A stretch of DNA of 64,000 bases from GAS368 sp965227745. Its GTDB lineage: Bacteria; Verrucomicrobiota; Verrucomicrobiia; Opitutales; Opitutaceae. The notes below the pieces were generated by a model. The model was not told the DNA's origin. It was given only the letters and a program-made list of their open reading frames with translations, and did no database searches. The stretch spans positions 2,790,001-2,854,000 of the forward strand of contig OZ245769.1 in assembly GCA_965227745.1 (NCBI GenBank). Direction: 5' to 3'. This document shows, piece by piece, positions 24,569 through 33,639 of the stretch. Every line of letters starts with the position of its first letter. Within the stretch, counting starts at the first letter, position 1. Made by a program: the position numbers and the translations under genes.

Positions 24569-27016
24569 TCACTCCGCCCGCAGCGCCTCCATCGCAGGCG
24601 TCGCCGCGGCCCGCCGTGCCGGGATGAAGGCCGCGGCCAGCGCCGCGATGCCGACGAACACCGCGCCGCCGGTGAGTACCCACGGGTTGGCCGGCTCGAT
24701 GCCGTAGAGTTGGCCGCGCAGGAGTGTGCCGAGCCACCAGACAAGCGGCGCGCCGACGGCGAGCCCGACCACGAGGAGGCGCGCCCCCATGCGCAAAAAC
24801 ATCCCGTGCACCTGCGAGGGCAGCGCGCCAAGCGCGAGGCGGATGCCGATCTCGCGGCGGCGCTGCGCCACGGTATAGGCGAGCACGCCGTAAATGCCCA
24901 CGGCGGCGAGGAGCAGCGCGCCGACGGCAAAGGCCCCGGCAAGCACCATGGGCGTGCGCCGCGCGCCGAGGCTGGTGTCGACGCGCTCGCTCATGGCCTT
25001 GAGGTCGAAGAGCGGCACGTCGGCATCGACCTTGAGCGCGGCGGCGCGGAGCGAGCCCGCCAGCGCGGAGGGCGTGAGATCGGTGCGCACGGTGAGCACG
25101 AGGCCCGGCTCGGGTTCCTGGCGGTACGGGAGGTACACGGCGCCCACGTGCGCGGGCTCGGCGAGGTCGGCCTGTTTCACGGCGCCGACGACGCCGACGA
25201 CGGTGAAGACCTCGGCCTTCGCGTCGTCCTGTGTGCCCTGCTTGATGCGGCGGCCGATGGGGCTCTGCCCGGCCGGCCAGTAGCGGCGCGCGAAGCGTTC
25301 GTCGATCACGGCGATCTTCGCCTCCGCGTCGGCATCGCGCGCGTCGAGGAAGCGCCCGTCGCGCAGCGGCAGGCCGAGCGTGCCAAAGAAATCGCCCGCC
25401 ACGGCGGTCTGAAACGGCGCCTGCACCGATTCGCCCTGGGCGAGCGCGTGGCCCTCGACGGTGAAGACGTTCATGTTGGTGGAGCCGGCAAACGGCACGC
25501 TGGTGCTGAGCGCGAGGGCCTTGACGCCCGGCACCGCGCCCGCCTCCTGCAGCAGTCGCTGCACGTAGGCGCGCCGCTGTTCGTCGTTGAACCGCGCGCG
25601 CGGCAGCGTGATCTGCGCCGTGAGCAGATGATCGGGCCGGAAACCGGGATCGACTTTCAACACCTGCGCGAAGCTCAGCGTCAGCAGGCCAGCGCCCGTG
25701 AGCAGCACAAACGCGAGCGCGATCTGCGCGACGATCAGCGCCTCGCGCAGGCTGCTCTGGCGGCGATTGGTCGTGCCGCCGCGCGACTCCACGCTGAGCG
25801 CCGCCGCGAGCTTGCCGCCGAGGTGCTGCGCGAGCGCGGGCAGCGCGAGCACGAGGCCCGTGAGCAACGAGAGACCGAGCGCCACGCCCGCCACGACGAC
25901 GCCGACACTCGCGTCACCGCCCCGCGGGAGCTGCGCCACGCCGAGCGGTTGCAACACGGGCAGGAGCGCCGCGCCGAGCACCACCCCGAGCGCCCCACCG
26001 ACTCCCGCCAACAAAAGATTTTCGATCAACACCTGCCGCGAGATCGCCGCTGGGCCCGCGCCGAGCACGCGGCGGATGGCCATCTCCTTGGCCCGCGCGC
26101 TGGCGCGGACGAGGATGAGATTGGCGAGATTAACCGCGCCGATGAGCAGCACGAAAAGCGCCCCACCCTGCAACAGCCACAGCGCGCTCCGCGCATCACG
26201 CGTGAGATCGGCCTGAAATCCGTGCACTTCGGTGATGAAGCCGGCGTCGATCACGGCCTGTTTGTAGTTATCGGTTTCGAGCGCCTTCGCGTTGAGCGCG
26301 TTCACCTCGTCTTGCAGTTGCGCGAGGGTCGCGCCCGGGGCGAGGCGACCGACGACGTTGAGATTGTTGCTGTGCCGGCGATCGGGGCCCTTGTCGTCGT
26401 CACGGAAAAAGAGCGGCGTCCAGAGCCGCGCCTCGGGCGTCGGGTCGAAACGAAATTGCGGTGGCATCACGCCCACCACCGTCACGGTCGCGCCGTCGAT
26501 GCGCAGCGTCTGCCCCACCACCGCCGGATCGCCGCCGAACCGCTGCTGCCAGTAGCCGTGGCTGAGCACCGCCACCTTATCATGGCCCTCCGTGCCTTCC
26601 TCCGCGGAAAACGTCCGGCCCAGCTTGGCCGTCCCGCCGAGCAACGAGAAAAAGTCCGGCGTCACCCGCACTGCGGAGACGCGCTCCGGCCGCCCCGCCT
26701 CGCCCACCGTGGCATCGCGCGGGCGGTACGCCGCGAGGCCTGCGAGCGACTTCAAGTTTTCCCGCCGCTCGAGAAAGTGCGGCACCGAGGTCCCCGCGCG
26801 CGGCGCGCCGGCCTTGGGGTACGAGTTAAACATGACCGCCAGCCGGTCGGGCTCGGTGTGCGGCAACGGTCGCAAGAGCACCGCATGCACCACCGCGAAG
26901 ATCGCGACATTGGCCCCCACGCAGAGCGCGAAGGTGGCCAGCGCCGTCAGGGCAAAACTACGGTCGCGCCGCAAGGCCCGGCCAGCCAGCCGGATTTCCG
27001 CCAAATAAGGAAGCAT
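24569..27016 (-). CDS. ABC transporter permease of the ADOP/MacB type
   Basis: The 815-residue protein has two MacB-like halves. Each begins with a membrane helix and a periplasmic core and ends with an FtsX-type three-helix permease (WLLQGGALFVLLIGAVNLAN with RAKEMAIRRVLGAG; later FAVGALLLAAVGIYGVLAYT with RRREIGIRLALGA). The MLPYLAEIRLAGRALRRDRS start is typical of duplicated orphan permeases (ADOP). No ATPase gene lies beside it, in keeping with the orphan name; the substrate is unknown. MacB relatives use mechanotransmission to drive export through the periplasm. It converges with the DUF1016 gene 37 bases away. Confidence 0.88.
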   Translation of the reverse strand: MLPYLAEIRLAGRALRRDRSFALTALATFALCVGANVAIFAVVHAVLLRPLPHTEPDRLAVMFNSYPKAGAPRAGTSVPHFLERRENLKSLAGLAAYRPRDATVGEAGRPERVSAVRVTPDFFSLLGGTAKLGRTFSAEEGTEGHDKVAVLSHGYWQQRFGGDPAVVGQTLRIDGATVTVVGVMPPQFRFDPTPEARLWTPLFFRDDDKGPDRRHSNNLNVVGRLAPGATLAQLQDEVNALNAKALETDNYKQAVIDAGFITEVHGFQADLTRDARSALWLLQGGALFVLLIGAVNLANLILVRASARAKEMAIRRVLGAGPAAISRQVLIENLLLAGVGGALGVVLGAALLPVLQPLGVAQLPRGGDASVGVVVAGVALGLSLLTGLVLALPALAQHLGGKLAAALSVESRGGTTNRRQSSLREALIVAQIALAFVLLTGAGLLTLSFAQVLKVDPGFRPDHLLTAQITLPRARFNDEQRRAYVQRLLQEAGAVPGVKALALSTSVPFAGSTNMNVFTVEGHALAQGESVQAPFQTAVAGDFFGTLGLPLRDGRFLDARDADAEAKIAVIDERFARRYWPAGQSPIGRRIKQGTQDDAKAEVFTVVGVVGAVKQADLAEPAHVGAVYLPYRQEPEPGLVLTVRTDLTPSALAGSLRAAALKVDADVPLFDLKAMSERVDTSLGARRTPMVLAGAFAVGALLLAAVGIYGVLAYTVAQRRREIGIRLALGALPSQVHGMFLRMGARLLVVGLAVGAPLVWWLGTLLRGQLYGIEPANPWVLTGGAVFVGIAALAAAFIPARRAAATPAMEALRAE

Positions 27017-27687
27017 GCCTCAGTACACGGCAGCCCGCGCGGAAGTTACACAGGGCGCAGCAAAATCAGAACGGTGATCACCGCCGCCGAAGCCACACTC
27101 ATGCGCCGAGGGCGCAAGATTCCGCACTGTGGGAGGGGCTTTACGCCCCGACATCAACGACCGAGAAAGGCAGAACCCGAGCATCACCCTCTCCGTCGCG
27201 ACCTCGGTCTGATTTTTTGCGCCTCCCCCCGCCCTATTGCGGCTATTGATTTACTCTAAATGTTAAACGCTGCACCCGCGGCTCCACCTTTACCGCGCCG
27301 CCGCCGCACGCCCACCCGCCGCCTTTGCACTCTCTGCCGCCGTCTCCTGCACCACCGACCACGCCACCCTGCGCAAGTGAGCCTGACTCCGACATCATCA
27401 ACCGAGAACATCTCATCCCTCGATCAAGTGATTCTCCGCTCCCCGCTCTCCCTCGGCGCTACCCGCCGCGTGCCCCTCACTCCTTCCGGGCCGCACTCCC
27501 CTCCCCAATCAGCGCGCAGCCCTTTACCCTCGATTTCTCAACCCGCTAGCCGAGCAATCAGATGCCAAACCGCCCGGCCCCGCCCCCGCAAATCCGCCGG
27601 AAACCTTAAAAGGAGCATTGACAAGGAGCCCCGCCAGTTTGTTTTTCTTGCCTTCCTGTCGGGTGATTTCGGTCCTCCGGCAGGTAT
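27017..27687. other. 671-base spacer with little structure
   Basis: Between the ADOP start and the tRNA I see no convincing gene. It holds one family A repeat arm near 27127-27151, a long Pro-codon-rich CT-rich stretch (27260-27560) whose open frames look composition-driven, and the probable tRNA promoter region before 27688. Confidence 0.6.
27127..27151. repeat. Single family A repeat arm
   Basis: CTGTGGGAGGGGCTTTACGC and onward matches the arms of the family A pairs at 15476 and 29589, but no inverse partner follows within a few hundred bases. It is thus a solitary REP-like arm. Confidence 0.75.
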
Positions 27688-27762
27688 TGCCTGGTAGCTC
27701 AGTGGCAGAGCAGGTGACTGTTAATCACTTGGTCGTAGGTTCGATCCCTACCCGGGCAGCCA
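27688..27762 (+). tRNA. tRNA-Asn (anticodon GTT)
   Basis: The full cloverleaf can be drawn in 75 bases: acceptor TGCCTGG paired with CCGGGCA, D arm GCTC...GAGC, anticodon stem GGTGA/TCACT around the loop CTGTTAA with anticodon GTT, and T arm GTAGG TTCGATC CCTAC. The discriminator is G and CCA is encoded. It is followed directly by a terminator and by accessory-looking small genes, so its 3' end is a possible integration site. Confidence 0.97.
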
Positions 27763-27766
27763 TTTT

Positions 27767-27804
27767 GGCCCAGCACTTTAACCGGTGCTGGGCCTTCTTG
27801 TTTT
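27767..27804 (+). terminator. Terminator after tRNA-Asn
   Basis: A 10-bp perfect stem, GGCCCAGCAC (27767-27776) with GTGCTGGGCC (27785-27794), has an 8-base loop and is followed by TTCTTGTTTT, five bases after the CCA end. Confidence 0.9.
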
Positions 27805-27859
27805 CGGGGGCTGCCGATCGCGCGTTAGCTGCCTTACCCACGCCCAACCCATTCGCCCG

Positions 27860-28213
27860 TCACGCCCGAAGGATCTTATCCATCGTCTTCCCCTTGGCCA
27901 ATTCATCGACCAACTTATCCAGGTAGCGAATTTCCCGCATCGTCGGCTCCTCGATGTCTTCCACGCGGACGCCGCAGACCACACCTTTGATGAGCGCTCG
28001 GGCGGGATTCATCTTAGGCGCGTCGCGGAAAAAAGTTTCGAAGTCGGTCTGCTTCTTCAATTGCGCCTCGAGTTGCCGCTGCGTGTAGCCCGTCAACCAG
28101 CGGATGATCTCATCCACCTCCGATTGGGTGCGTCCTTTCTTTTCCGCCTTGGCGACATAGAACGGATAGACGTTCGCCACGCTCGTCGTAAAAATCCGAT
28201 GTTGGGTGGGCAT
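27860..28213 (-). CDS. DUF2200 family protein
   Basis: The 117-residue product shows the conserved DUF2200 pattern: HRIFTTSVANVYPFYVAKAE at the start, GRTQSEVDEIIRWLTGYTQ, TDFETFFRDAPKMNPARALI and GVVCGVRVEDIEEPTMREIR. Family proteins are short, cytosolic and of unknown function, widespread in varied bacteria. No membrane segment is seen. It is convergent with the tRNA-Asn unit, with 55 bases to its terminator. Confidence 0.88.
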   Translation of the reverse strand: MPTQHRIFTTSVANVYPFYVAKAEKKGRTQSEVDEIIRWLTGYTQRQLEAQLKKQTDFETFFRDAPKMNPARALIKGVVCGVRVEDIEEPTMREIRYLDKLVDELAKGKTMDKILRA

Positions 28214-28397
28214 GGGAAATCGAAGCCGGAACGTTTGAGACCGGCCGCGTCGGGCGCAAGACCGTGGTAGCCCTGCTTCCAGCGCCGCTTATCCGCGAAA
28301 CATTCGCCCGTCCCTCGCTTTAAGTCCCGCCGGACTCCACGCTTGCGCCTCCTGCCCCTTGGGACGCACGTTATCCGCTCCTCTTCCATTTCTCACC

Positions 28398-28724
28398 ATG
28401 ACCAAACCCGCCTGCCCGGCCTGCACTCTCGAAGATGTTCTCAGCCATTCCGATCATTGGGAATGCGCCACCTGTGGGCACGAATGGCCCAAGGAGGCTG
28501 CGCCCGAGGCGGCGCGCGTGGTGAAGGATGCGCATGGCAACGTGCTCGCCGATGGCGACACCGTCACGCTCATCAAAGACCTCAAGCTCCGCGGCGGCTC
28601 CGGCGTGCTCAAGGGCGGCACCAAGGCCAAAAATATCCGCCTCGTCGACGGCGACCACGAGATTGATTGCCGCATCGATGGCGTCGCCATGGCGCTCAAG
28701 GCCTGCTTCGTGAAAAAGGGCTGA
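28398..28724 (+). CDS. yjdM: PhnA/YjdM family zinc-ribbon protein
   Basis: From ATG 28398 the protein has 108 residues. Two CxxC pairs (CPAC near residue 6, CATC near 24) form a zinc ribbon, followed by the PhnA C-terminal domain: VVKDAHGNVLADGDTVTLIK, LKVKG-like LRGGSGVLKGGTKAKNIRLV, and the end IDCRIDGVAMALKACFVKK. The historical name links it to alkylphosphonate use, but its real role is not established, and no phn genes are nearby. The usual length is ~110 residues, so it looks complete. Confidence 0.9.
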   Translation: MTKPACPACTLEDVLSHSDHWECATCGHEWPKEAAPEAARVVKDAHGNVLADGDTVTLIKDLKLRGGSGVLKGGTKAKNIRLVDGDHEIDCRIDGVAMALKACFVKKG

Positions 28725-29023
28725 GGCGTCACCCGCACCGCCCCTGCGGCGCCAGAAAAAGCGCAGCCGCGATTTTTGGCCGCCGCGAGCGCCAGTGAAT
28801 GGACTAGAGCGACGGCCGCTAGTCCCCCGCGTCGACAACTCCAAAAATACCTCCGATGTATCGCGAACTTCTTCGCGCCCGCCGGCTTGCCCCGCTCGAC
28901 AATCTCCTTGCCCGCCACCCGGACTTGAAAACTCCCCGCCGACCTGTCCGGTTCACGATGGCTCATTCGTAGAGAGGATGTACCCCATCACTCAAACCCA
29001 CCCCTCGAAAGGAAAACCAAATC

Positions 29024-29473
29024 ATGTCGACCCACACCATCCGCCTCCATCGCGTCCTGCGCGCCACGCCGGAAAAAATCTATCGCGCCTTCCTCGATGC
29101 CGATGCCATGTGCAAGTGGCTCCCGCCGTACGGCTTCACCGGCAAGATGCACCACTTCGAGCCCAAGGTCGGCGGCACCTTTAAGATGTCGTTCGCGAAT
29201 TTCACCACGGGCCAGAGCCACTCCTTCGGCGGCGCGTATCAGGAACTCGTCCCCAACGAACGCCTGCGCTACACCGACAAATTCGACGATCCGAATCTGC
29301 CCGGCGAGATGCAGGTTACCGTCACTCTGAAAAAAGTCCTGTGCGGCACCGAGATCCACATCGAGCAAGCCGGCGTGCCCGCCATGATCCCCGCCGAGAT
29401 GTGCTACCTCGGCTGGCAGGAATCGCTCGAGCAACTCGCCAAGCTCGCCGAACCCGAAATCCCCAACGGTTGA
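29024..29473 (+). CDS. SRPBCC (AHSA1-type) domain protein
   Basis: The 149-residue protein has the START-like fold pattern of AHSA1 relatives: IRLHRVLRATPEKIYRAFLD, then WLPPYGFTGKMHHFEPKVGG, FGGAYQELVPNERLRYTDKF, and the C-terminal helix CYLGWQESLEQLAKLAEPEI. Such proteins bind small hydrophobic ligands or act as co-chaperones; the ligand is unknown. It is cytosolic, with no signal peptide. A purine-rich GGAAAACC stretch precedes the ATG. The 299 bases upstream to the PhnA gene hold no clear gene. Confidence 0.88.
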   Translation: MSTHTIRLHRVLRATPEKIYRAFLDADAMCKWLPPYGFTGKMHHFEPKVGGTFKMSFANFTTGQSHSFGGAYQELVPNERLRYTDKFDDPNLPGEMQVTVTLKKVLCGTEIHIEQAGVPAMIPAEMCYLGWQESLEQLAKLAEPEIPNG

Positions 29474-29551
29474 TCCGCCCGTAAGGGAGTGGGGCTTTGC
29501 AAGCCCCGCCTAAATCAGATGAAACCCGCACCCCTCCCCTAACCGGCTTGC

Positions 29552-29830
29552 GGTGGACGGCGACCTCCGGGCGCCGTCGGGTTCGAACTGTGGGAGGGGC
29601 TTTACGCCCCGACGGGAACGAATGTGATATTCTGTCGGGGCATAAAGCCCCTCCCACAGCTCCCTGAAGACGGCTCTCGGAGCAGTCTGTCGGACTTTCG
29701 TCCAAATGTAAAAGTAGGCCCTCTGCGAGCGCATATTGCCCCTACCGAGGAGTAAGGGCGTGTTCGTATATGCTGCTATAAACGCTTTCGAAGGCTTAAG
29801 TCCGACAGCCTGCGGAGATCGCCGTCCACC
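29552..29830. repeat. Composite nested repeat, bounded by family B arms
   Basis: The left end GGTGGACGGCGACCTCCGGG (29552) and the right end CGGAGATCGCCGTCCACC (29813-29830) are inverse family B arms. Inside lie a full family A pair (29589-29658) and another inverted pair, GCAGTCTGTCGGACTT (29682-29697) with AAGTCCGACAGCCTGC (29798-29813). The result is a 279-base nested structure in the 575-base spacer between the SRPBCC gene and the heme-protein gene. No gene is seen in that spacer. Confidence 0.8.
29589..29658. repeat. REPIN-like palindrome, family A (copy 2)
   Basis: Arms TGTGGGAGGGGCTTTACGCC and onward (29589-29613) and its inverse with one change (29634-29658) flank a 20-base centre. 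It is nested within the larger family B structure. Confidence 0.85.
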
Positions 29831-29863
29831 CATAATAACTATGGCTGACGAGGTTTTGGTTTT

Positions 29864-29889
29864 CTGGTAGCGCGAGCGCGAGCGAGCGG
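29864..29889. repeat. Single degenerate family C arm
   Basis: CTGGTAGCGCGAGCGCGAGC and onward resembles the family C arm at 15569 with a few changes, and no inverse partner is seen close by. Confidence 0.6.
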
Positions 29890-30048
29890 CCGTTTGGCTA
29901 TCGTCCAAATATCAATAGACGTTAGTATAAGCCCGAGCACCCCGTCCCTGGCTTTCATGCACTAGGAGACGGGTGCGACCGAAACCGCCGCTGCCTTTCG
30001 ACCAGCGTCTTCGTAGTTCTCTCTCACCCCTCTCCCGCCCGCCGCGAT

Positions 30049-33000
30049 TTACTTCGCGGCGGGTTTTTCTTTGAGGGATTCGAGGTACGCGATCAGGTCG
30101 GAAAACTCCGCGAGCGACAGCGTGGTGTGCAGGCCCTCGGGCATGAGGGAGGTGGCGCTCTCGATATTCTTCGCGATCTGATCGCGCTTCAGCGGATGCT
30201 TTTCGCCGGCGACATCGACGAGGAGCGTTTCGGTTTCCGTCTGACTGCGAATGAAGCCGGAGAAGCTCTCGCCGTTTTTCATCGTGATCACGGTGTTGTG
30301 ATAGCCGTCGAGGATTTGCTTCGAGGGATAAAGCACGGAGTCGATGAGAAAGGCGCGGTCGTACTTCGTCGCGACCGTCGAGAGATCCGGGCCAATCTGG
30401 CCGCCCGCCCCGTTCACGCGGTGACACGCCGCGCAGGTCGCGGTGTCTTCGAAGAGTTTCTTGCCCGCGCTGGCACTCCCGGGATTACGCGCGGCGAATT
30501 TCGCATACGCGTCAGTCGTGACGGGCTTCGAGTCGCCCTCGAAGAGCGGACCGTTCTGCGCCTTCTCATCCTTGCTAAACGCGCGCTGGAGCTGCGCGAG
30601 GGCCTGACCGGTAAAGGGCTTGGCGCGGTGGCGCTCCTCGATGGTCGCGAGCACTTTTTCGCGCATGCTCTCGATGGCGCGGCGCGAGGGATCGCGCAGG
30701 GAGTTTTCCTTGCCGCCGATGCCGTCGAGGTAAACGTCGAGCGCGGCGGGGTCCTGGATCTTCGCCAGTGCGAGCGTGATCTCGCTGGGAAACAGCTTTG
30801 CGTTGTAGAGTTCCAGCAGCTTCGGCGTCAGTTTCCGGTCCTTGAGATTACCCGCCGCCGAGATGGCAGCCTTGCGCGTGTTGGCGTCGGCATCGTCGAG
30901 GAGGGGCTTGATCGCCTCGAGCGCGGGTGCGCCGCCGATGCTGGCGAGCGCGAGGCCGGCGGCGGAGCGGACTTTGGCATCCGGGTGCGCGAGGAGCTTG
31001 CCCGCGACGGGCGCAGCGAGCTTCGATTTGCTGGAGCCGAGGGCCTCGAGCACGGTGACAAGCGTCGCGGGCGGGAGCGTCGTCTGCGCGAGCTTGATGA
31101 GGGCATCGACCGTCGATTTGTCGCCGATCAGGCCCGCCGCCGTGATGGCCTCGGGCAAGAGCGCCGCATACTCCGGCGCGGGATCGAGCAGGCCGGCAAT
31201 GAGCGGGCCGGAGGCGGTGTCCTTGATTTTTCCGAGGGTCTGGAGCACGGCCTTGCGCAGCTCGATATCGGTCTCGCTCACAAACATCGCGCGCAGGTCG
31301 GGCGCGGCGGCGGTATCACCGGCCGTGCCGATTCCGGCGACAGCTGCGCGGCGCACCACGATATCCTTGTCCTTGAGCGCGGTGTTGAGCGCGGCGAGCA
31401 CGGGCTTGGTGCCGGCCCAATCGACCGTCTTCGGGAGCGGCGCTTCGCGCAGCACGGGCTGCGTGCCCCACCACTTGCCGTCCCACGCCACGGGCTGGTG
31501 ATGCAGCGCGGCGAGCGTGGAGAGCGCAGCGGCGCGGGCCTCGGGCGCGGCGGATTCGGAACCGGCAAACTTCGTCAGCGCCGCCGCGTTCTGCGGCACA
31601 AAGGTCTCGCGCATCGCAAAGAGCGTGCCCTCGCGGATCGCCGCACTCTCGCTCGAGAGGCCGGCCGCGATCTGCGTCCACGCTTCGGGCTTGCTTTTCC
31701 CGATCCGCGTGAGCGCGGAAAAGGTCGCGTAGCGCGTGAAGAGATCCTTCTCGTCGAGCGCGGCGGTCAGCGCCGAGATCGCCTGCGGATCGCCGATGCG
31801 ACCCAGCGCGGTGGCGGCGCGGAAGCGCACGTTGCCGTCCGCGTCCTTGAGCGCGGCGATGGCCGCCGTCGCGGCCTCGCTCGCGCGGCGCGTGCCGAGT
31901 TGGCGAAACGCCTGCGCCCGCACCGACGACTCGGGGTCACTGGTCGCGGCGGCGAGGATTTCTTTCCGCGCGCTCTTGCCGCCATCGATGGCATCGAGCG
32001 TCCAGATCGCGTGCCAGCGCGCGTGCGCGGGCGTGCTCACATCCGCGAGCAGTTTCTTCAGCAGCGGCGTGGCTGCCGCCGCGCGCTCGGCGAGACGGCG
32101 CTGCGCGACGAGGCGGACGGATTGCGCCGGGTGCTTGAGCGCGGCGACAAGTTCCTCGGTGGTGGCGGTAAAGGCTTTGCCGCTCGCGGCGGCGACCCAC
32201 CACGCGGGCTTCGGCGCGGCCTGGCTCGCGCCGGTGTAGGTGATCTTGAGCAGGCGGCCCGCGATGTTCTTCGCGCGCCAGCCGCCGTAGTTCCAATCGG
32301 CGATGTAGAAGCTCATACCATCCGGCGAGAGCGCGATGCCCACGGGGCGAAACGGCTGCTTGCCCTGCTCGCTGAGAAAATCGAGTCCCCCGGTCTGCAC
32401 GCGCTCATCGAGCTTGTACGTGCCGCCTTCGCGCGAGACGCGCATGCGCAGCAACTGGCGCCGGCCCCATTCGCAGAGGAAAATATTCCCGCGATACTCG
32501 GGCGGCAGCGCGTCCTCATTGTACGCCATCGCGCCGGTCGGCGAGCCGCCGTTGTAATCCGTGATCGCCCACAGCGTGTAGCCGCGACGCGGCTTGTAAT
32601 CGAAGGGGTAACCGTAAAAGCCGCCGTCGACCATGTGCGTGACGCGGGTCCACCAGCCATTGCCGTCGTCGGTGTTGTCGTAGGTGAAAATTTCGTCCTC
32701 GGAATTCAGCGCGACATCGAGGTGATTGCGCGTGCCGGTCGAGTACGTCTCGAGCTGCGTGCCATCGGGCCGGAAGCGCATCACGCCGCCGCCGTGCACC
32801 TCGGCCGTGGAGCCATCGACTCCCTTGGCGCCGAAGATGCCCTTGTCGCCCGTACTCATGTAAAACCACCCGTCCATGCCGAGGCGCATGTTGGCCGGGA
32901 TGTGATCATTGAAGCCGCCGCCCTTGCCGTCCTTGTCCTTGTTGGTCGGATTCTCGTTGGTCTTGAAGAGGTCCTTGCGGTCCTTGCCAACATCGCCGCC

Positions 33001-33402
33001 GTCGGTGAACACGCTGAACTGCGGCACGTGGTGCACGTAGAGTTTACCGTCGAGGTAGTAGAGCCCGAAGACCGCGTGGAGCTTGTCCGCAAATTTCGTG
33101 ATGCGCCCGTCGGGGTGAATGACGAGGATGCTATCGCCCAGCGAATCGCTCGGGACATTCATGTCGACCGGGTCCTGCGCGACAAAGATGCGCCCGTCCG
33201 GCGCGACGCACACGACGCTCGGATGCACCAGCTCCGGCGGCTTGGCGATCAGCTCGACTTTCCAGCCATCGGGCGCGCGGGGCAGATCGCTCACCGGTGG
33301 CGTGGCATCAGCCGCCTGGGCCGACGAGGAAAAGGCCAGCAATGAAACGGTGGCCGCGAGGAAAGAGACGCGCAGCCGGGAAACGCGAAGACAAAGAAGC
33401 AT
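30049..33402 (-). CDS. PVC-type heme-binding protein: propeller, HEAT repeats, cytochrome c
   Basis: The 1117-residue protein has a signal peptide (VSFLAATVSLLAFSSSAQA). It continues with a glucose-dehydrogenase-like beta-propeller (about residues 40-390, for example FGLYYLDGKLYVHHVPQFSV and PDGMSFYIADWNYGGW). A long array of HEAT-type repeats follows (about 400-900, units such as VRFRAATALGRIGDPQAISA). A C-terminal heme domain has CAACH near residue 990 and a probable Met ligand in SLMPEGL. This arrangement is known from Planctomycetes and Verrucomicrobia as membrane-bound dehydrogenase-like proteins. It should act in the periplasm in oxidation of an unknown sugar-like substrate. Nearby heme proteins (DUF1592 genes) may form a related electron route. 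Confidence 0.9.
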   Translation of the reverse strand: MLLCLRVSRLRVSFLAATVSLLAFSSSAQAADATPPVSDLPRAPDGWKVELIAKPPELVHPSVVCVAPDGRIFVAQDPVDMNVPSDSLGDSILVIHPDGRITKFADKLHAVFGLYYLDGKLYVHHVPQFSVFTDGGDVGKDRKDLFKTNENPTNKDKDGKGGGFNDHIPANMRLGMDGWFYMSTGDKGIFGAKGVDGSTAEVHGGGVMRFRPDGTQLETYSTGTRNHLDVALNSEDEIFTYDNTDDGNGWWTRVTHMVDGGFYGYPFDYKPRRGYTLWAITDYNGGSPTGAMAYNEDALPPEYRGNIFLCEWGRRQLLRMRVSREGGTYKLDERVQTGGLDFLSEQGKQPFRPVGIALSPDGMSFYIADWNYGGWRAKNIAGRLLKITYTGASQAAPKPAWWVAAASGKAFTATTEELVAALKHPAQSVRLVAQRRLAERAAAATPLLKKLLADVSTPAHARWHAIWTLDAIDGGKSARKEILAAATSDPESSVRAQAFRQLGTRRASEAATAAIAALKDADGNVRFRAATALGRIGDPQAISALTAALDEKDLFTRYATFSALTRIGKSKPEAWTQIAAGLSSESAAIREGTLFAMRETFVPQNAAALTKFAGSESAAPEARAAALSTLAALHHQPVAWDGKWWGTQPVLREAPLPKTVDWAGTKPVLAALNTALKDKDIVVRRAAVAGIGTAGDTAAAPDLRAMFVSETDIELRKAVLQTLGKIKDTASGPLIAGLLDPAPEYAALLPEAITAAGLIGDKSTVDALIKLAQTTLPPATLVTVLEALGSSKSKLAAPVAGKLLAHPDAKVRSAAGLALASIGGAPALEAIKPLLDDADANTRKAAISAAGNLKDRKLTPKLLELYNAKLFPSEITLALAKIQDPAALDVYLDGIGGKENSLRDPSRRAIESMREKVLATIEERHRAKPFTGQALAQLQRAFSKDEKAQNGPLFEGDSKPVTTDAYAKFAARNPGSASAGKKLFEDTATCAACHRVNGAGGQIGPDLSTVATKYDRAFLIDSVLYPSKQILDGYHNTVITMKNGESFSGFIRSQTETETLLVDVAGEKHPLKRDQIAKNIESATSLMPEGLHTTLSLAEFSDLIAYLESLKEKPAAK

Positions 33403-33511
33403 GGGGAAAGCGGGGATTCGGAAACGGTAAAGACGAGCGCGGCGCGAACGCGATACGGGAAATCGGTGGGATGAAGCGGGACTTAGGCGCGAAATACCCT
33501 CCCGACTCGGA

Positions 33512-33599
33512 TATCTTTCTCTTTCCTCTTAATCTTTATCTTTCTCTCGTATTCAGCCCCTGACGAAAGAGAAAGATTAAGAGAACGAGGAAGATAAAA
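33512..33599. repeat. AG/CT-rich inverted-repeat element, copy 3
   Basis: Left arm TATCTTTCTCTTTCCTCTTA and onward (33512-33548), right arm ACGAAAGAGAAAGATTAAGA and onward (33563-33599), 14-base centre. It lies between the divergent heme-protein start and the end of the esterase gene. Confidence 0.75.
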
Positions 33600-33639
33600 T
33601 CCGAGAGGAGGATCAATGGTTGAGGTTGCCCCTACTAGC

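Noticed and set aside
24710..27259. 849-codon plus-strand frame across the ADOP permease
   Set aside because: Translation is rich in Arg/Ala/His without membrane or domain pattern; the permease on the minus strand explains the codon structure.
27260..27697. Possible gene before tRNA-Asn
   Set aside because: The product is Pro/Arg/Ser-rich, has no recognisable motif and runs into the tRNA; it looks like CT-rich spacer.
28810..28966. Minus-strand stretch coding GSFQVRVAGKEIVERGKPAG, faintly like a SelW/Rdx-type protein end
   Set aside because: The frame runs on into the antisense of the PhnA-like gene, the N-terminal CxxC part of such a protein is absent, and the similarity is too weak to call even a remnant.
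27688..30048. tRNA-Asn followed by small accessory genes, considered as an integrated island
   Set aside because: No integrase gene and no second copy of the tRNA 3' end was found in the window, so an island cannot be supported.
30127..33345. A very long open frame on the plus strand opposite the PVC-type heme protein
   Set aside because: High GC leaves few stops on the opposite strand. Its translation is Arg/Ala/Glu-rich without domains, while the minus strand has clear signal, propeller, HEAT and CxxCH features.
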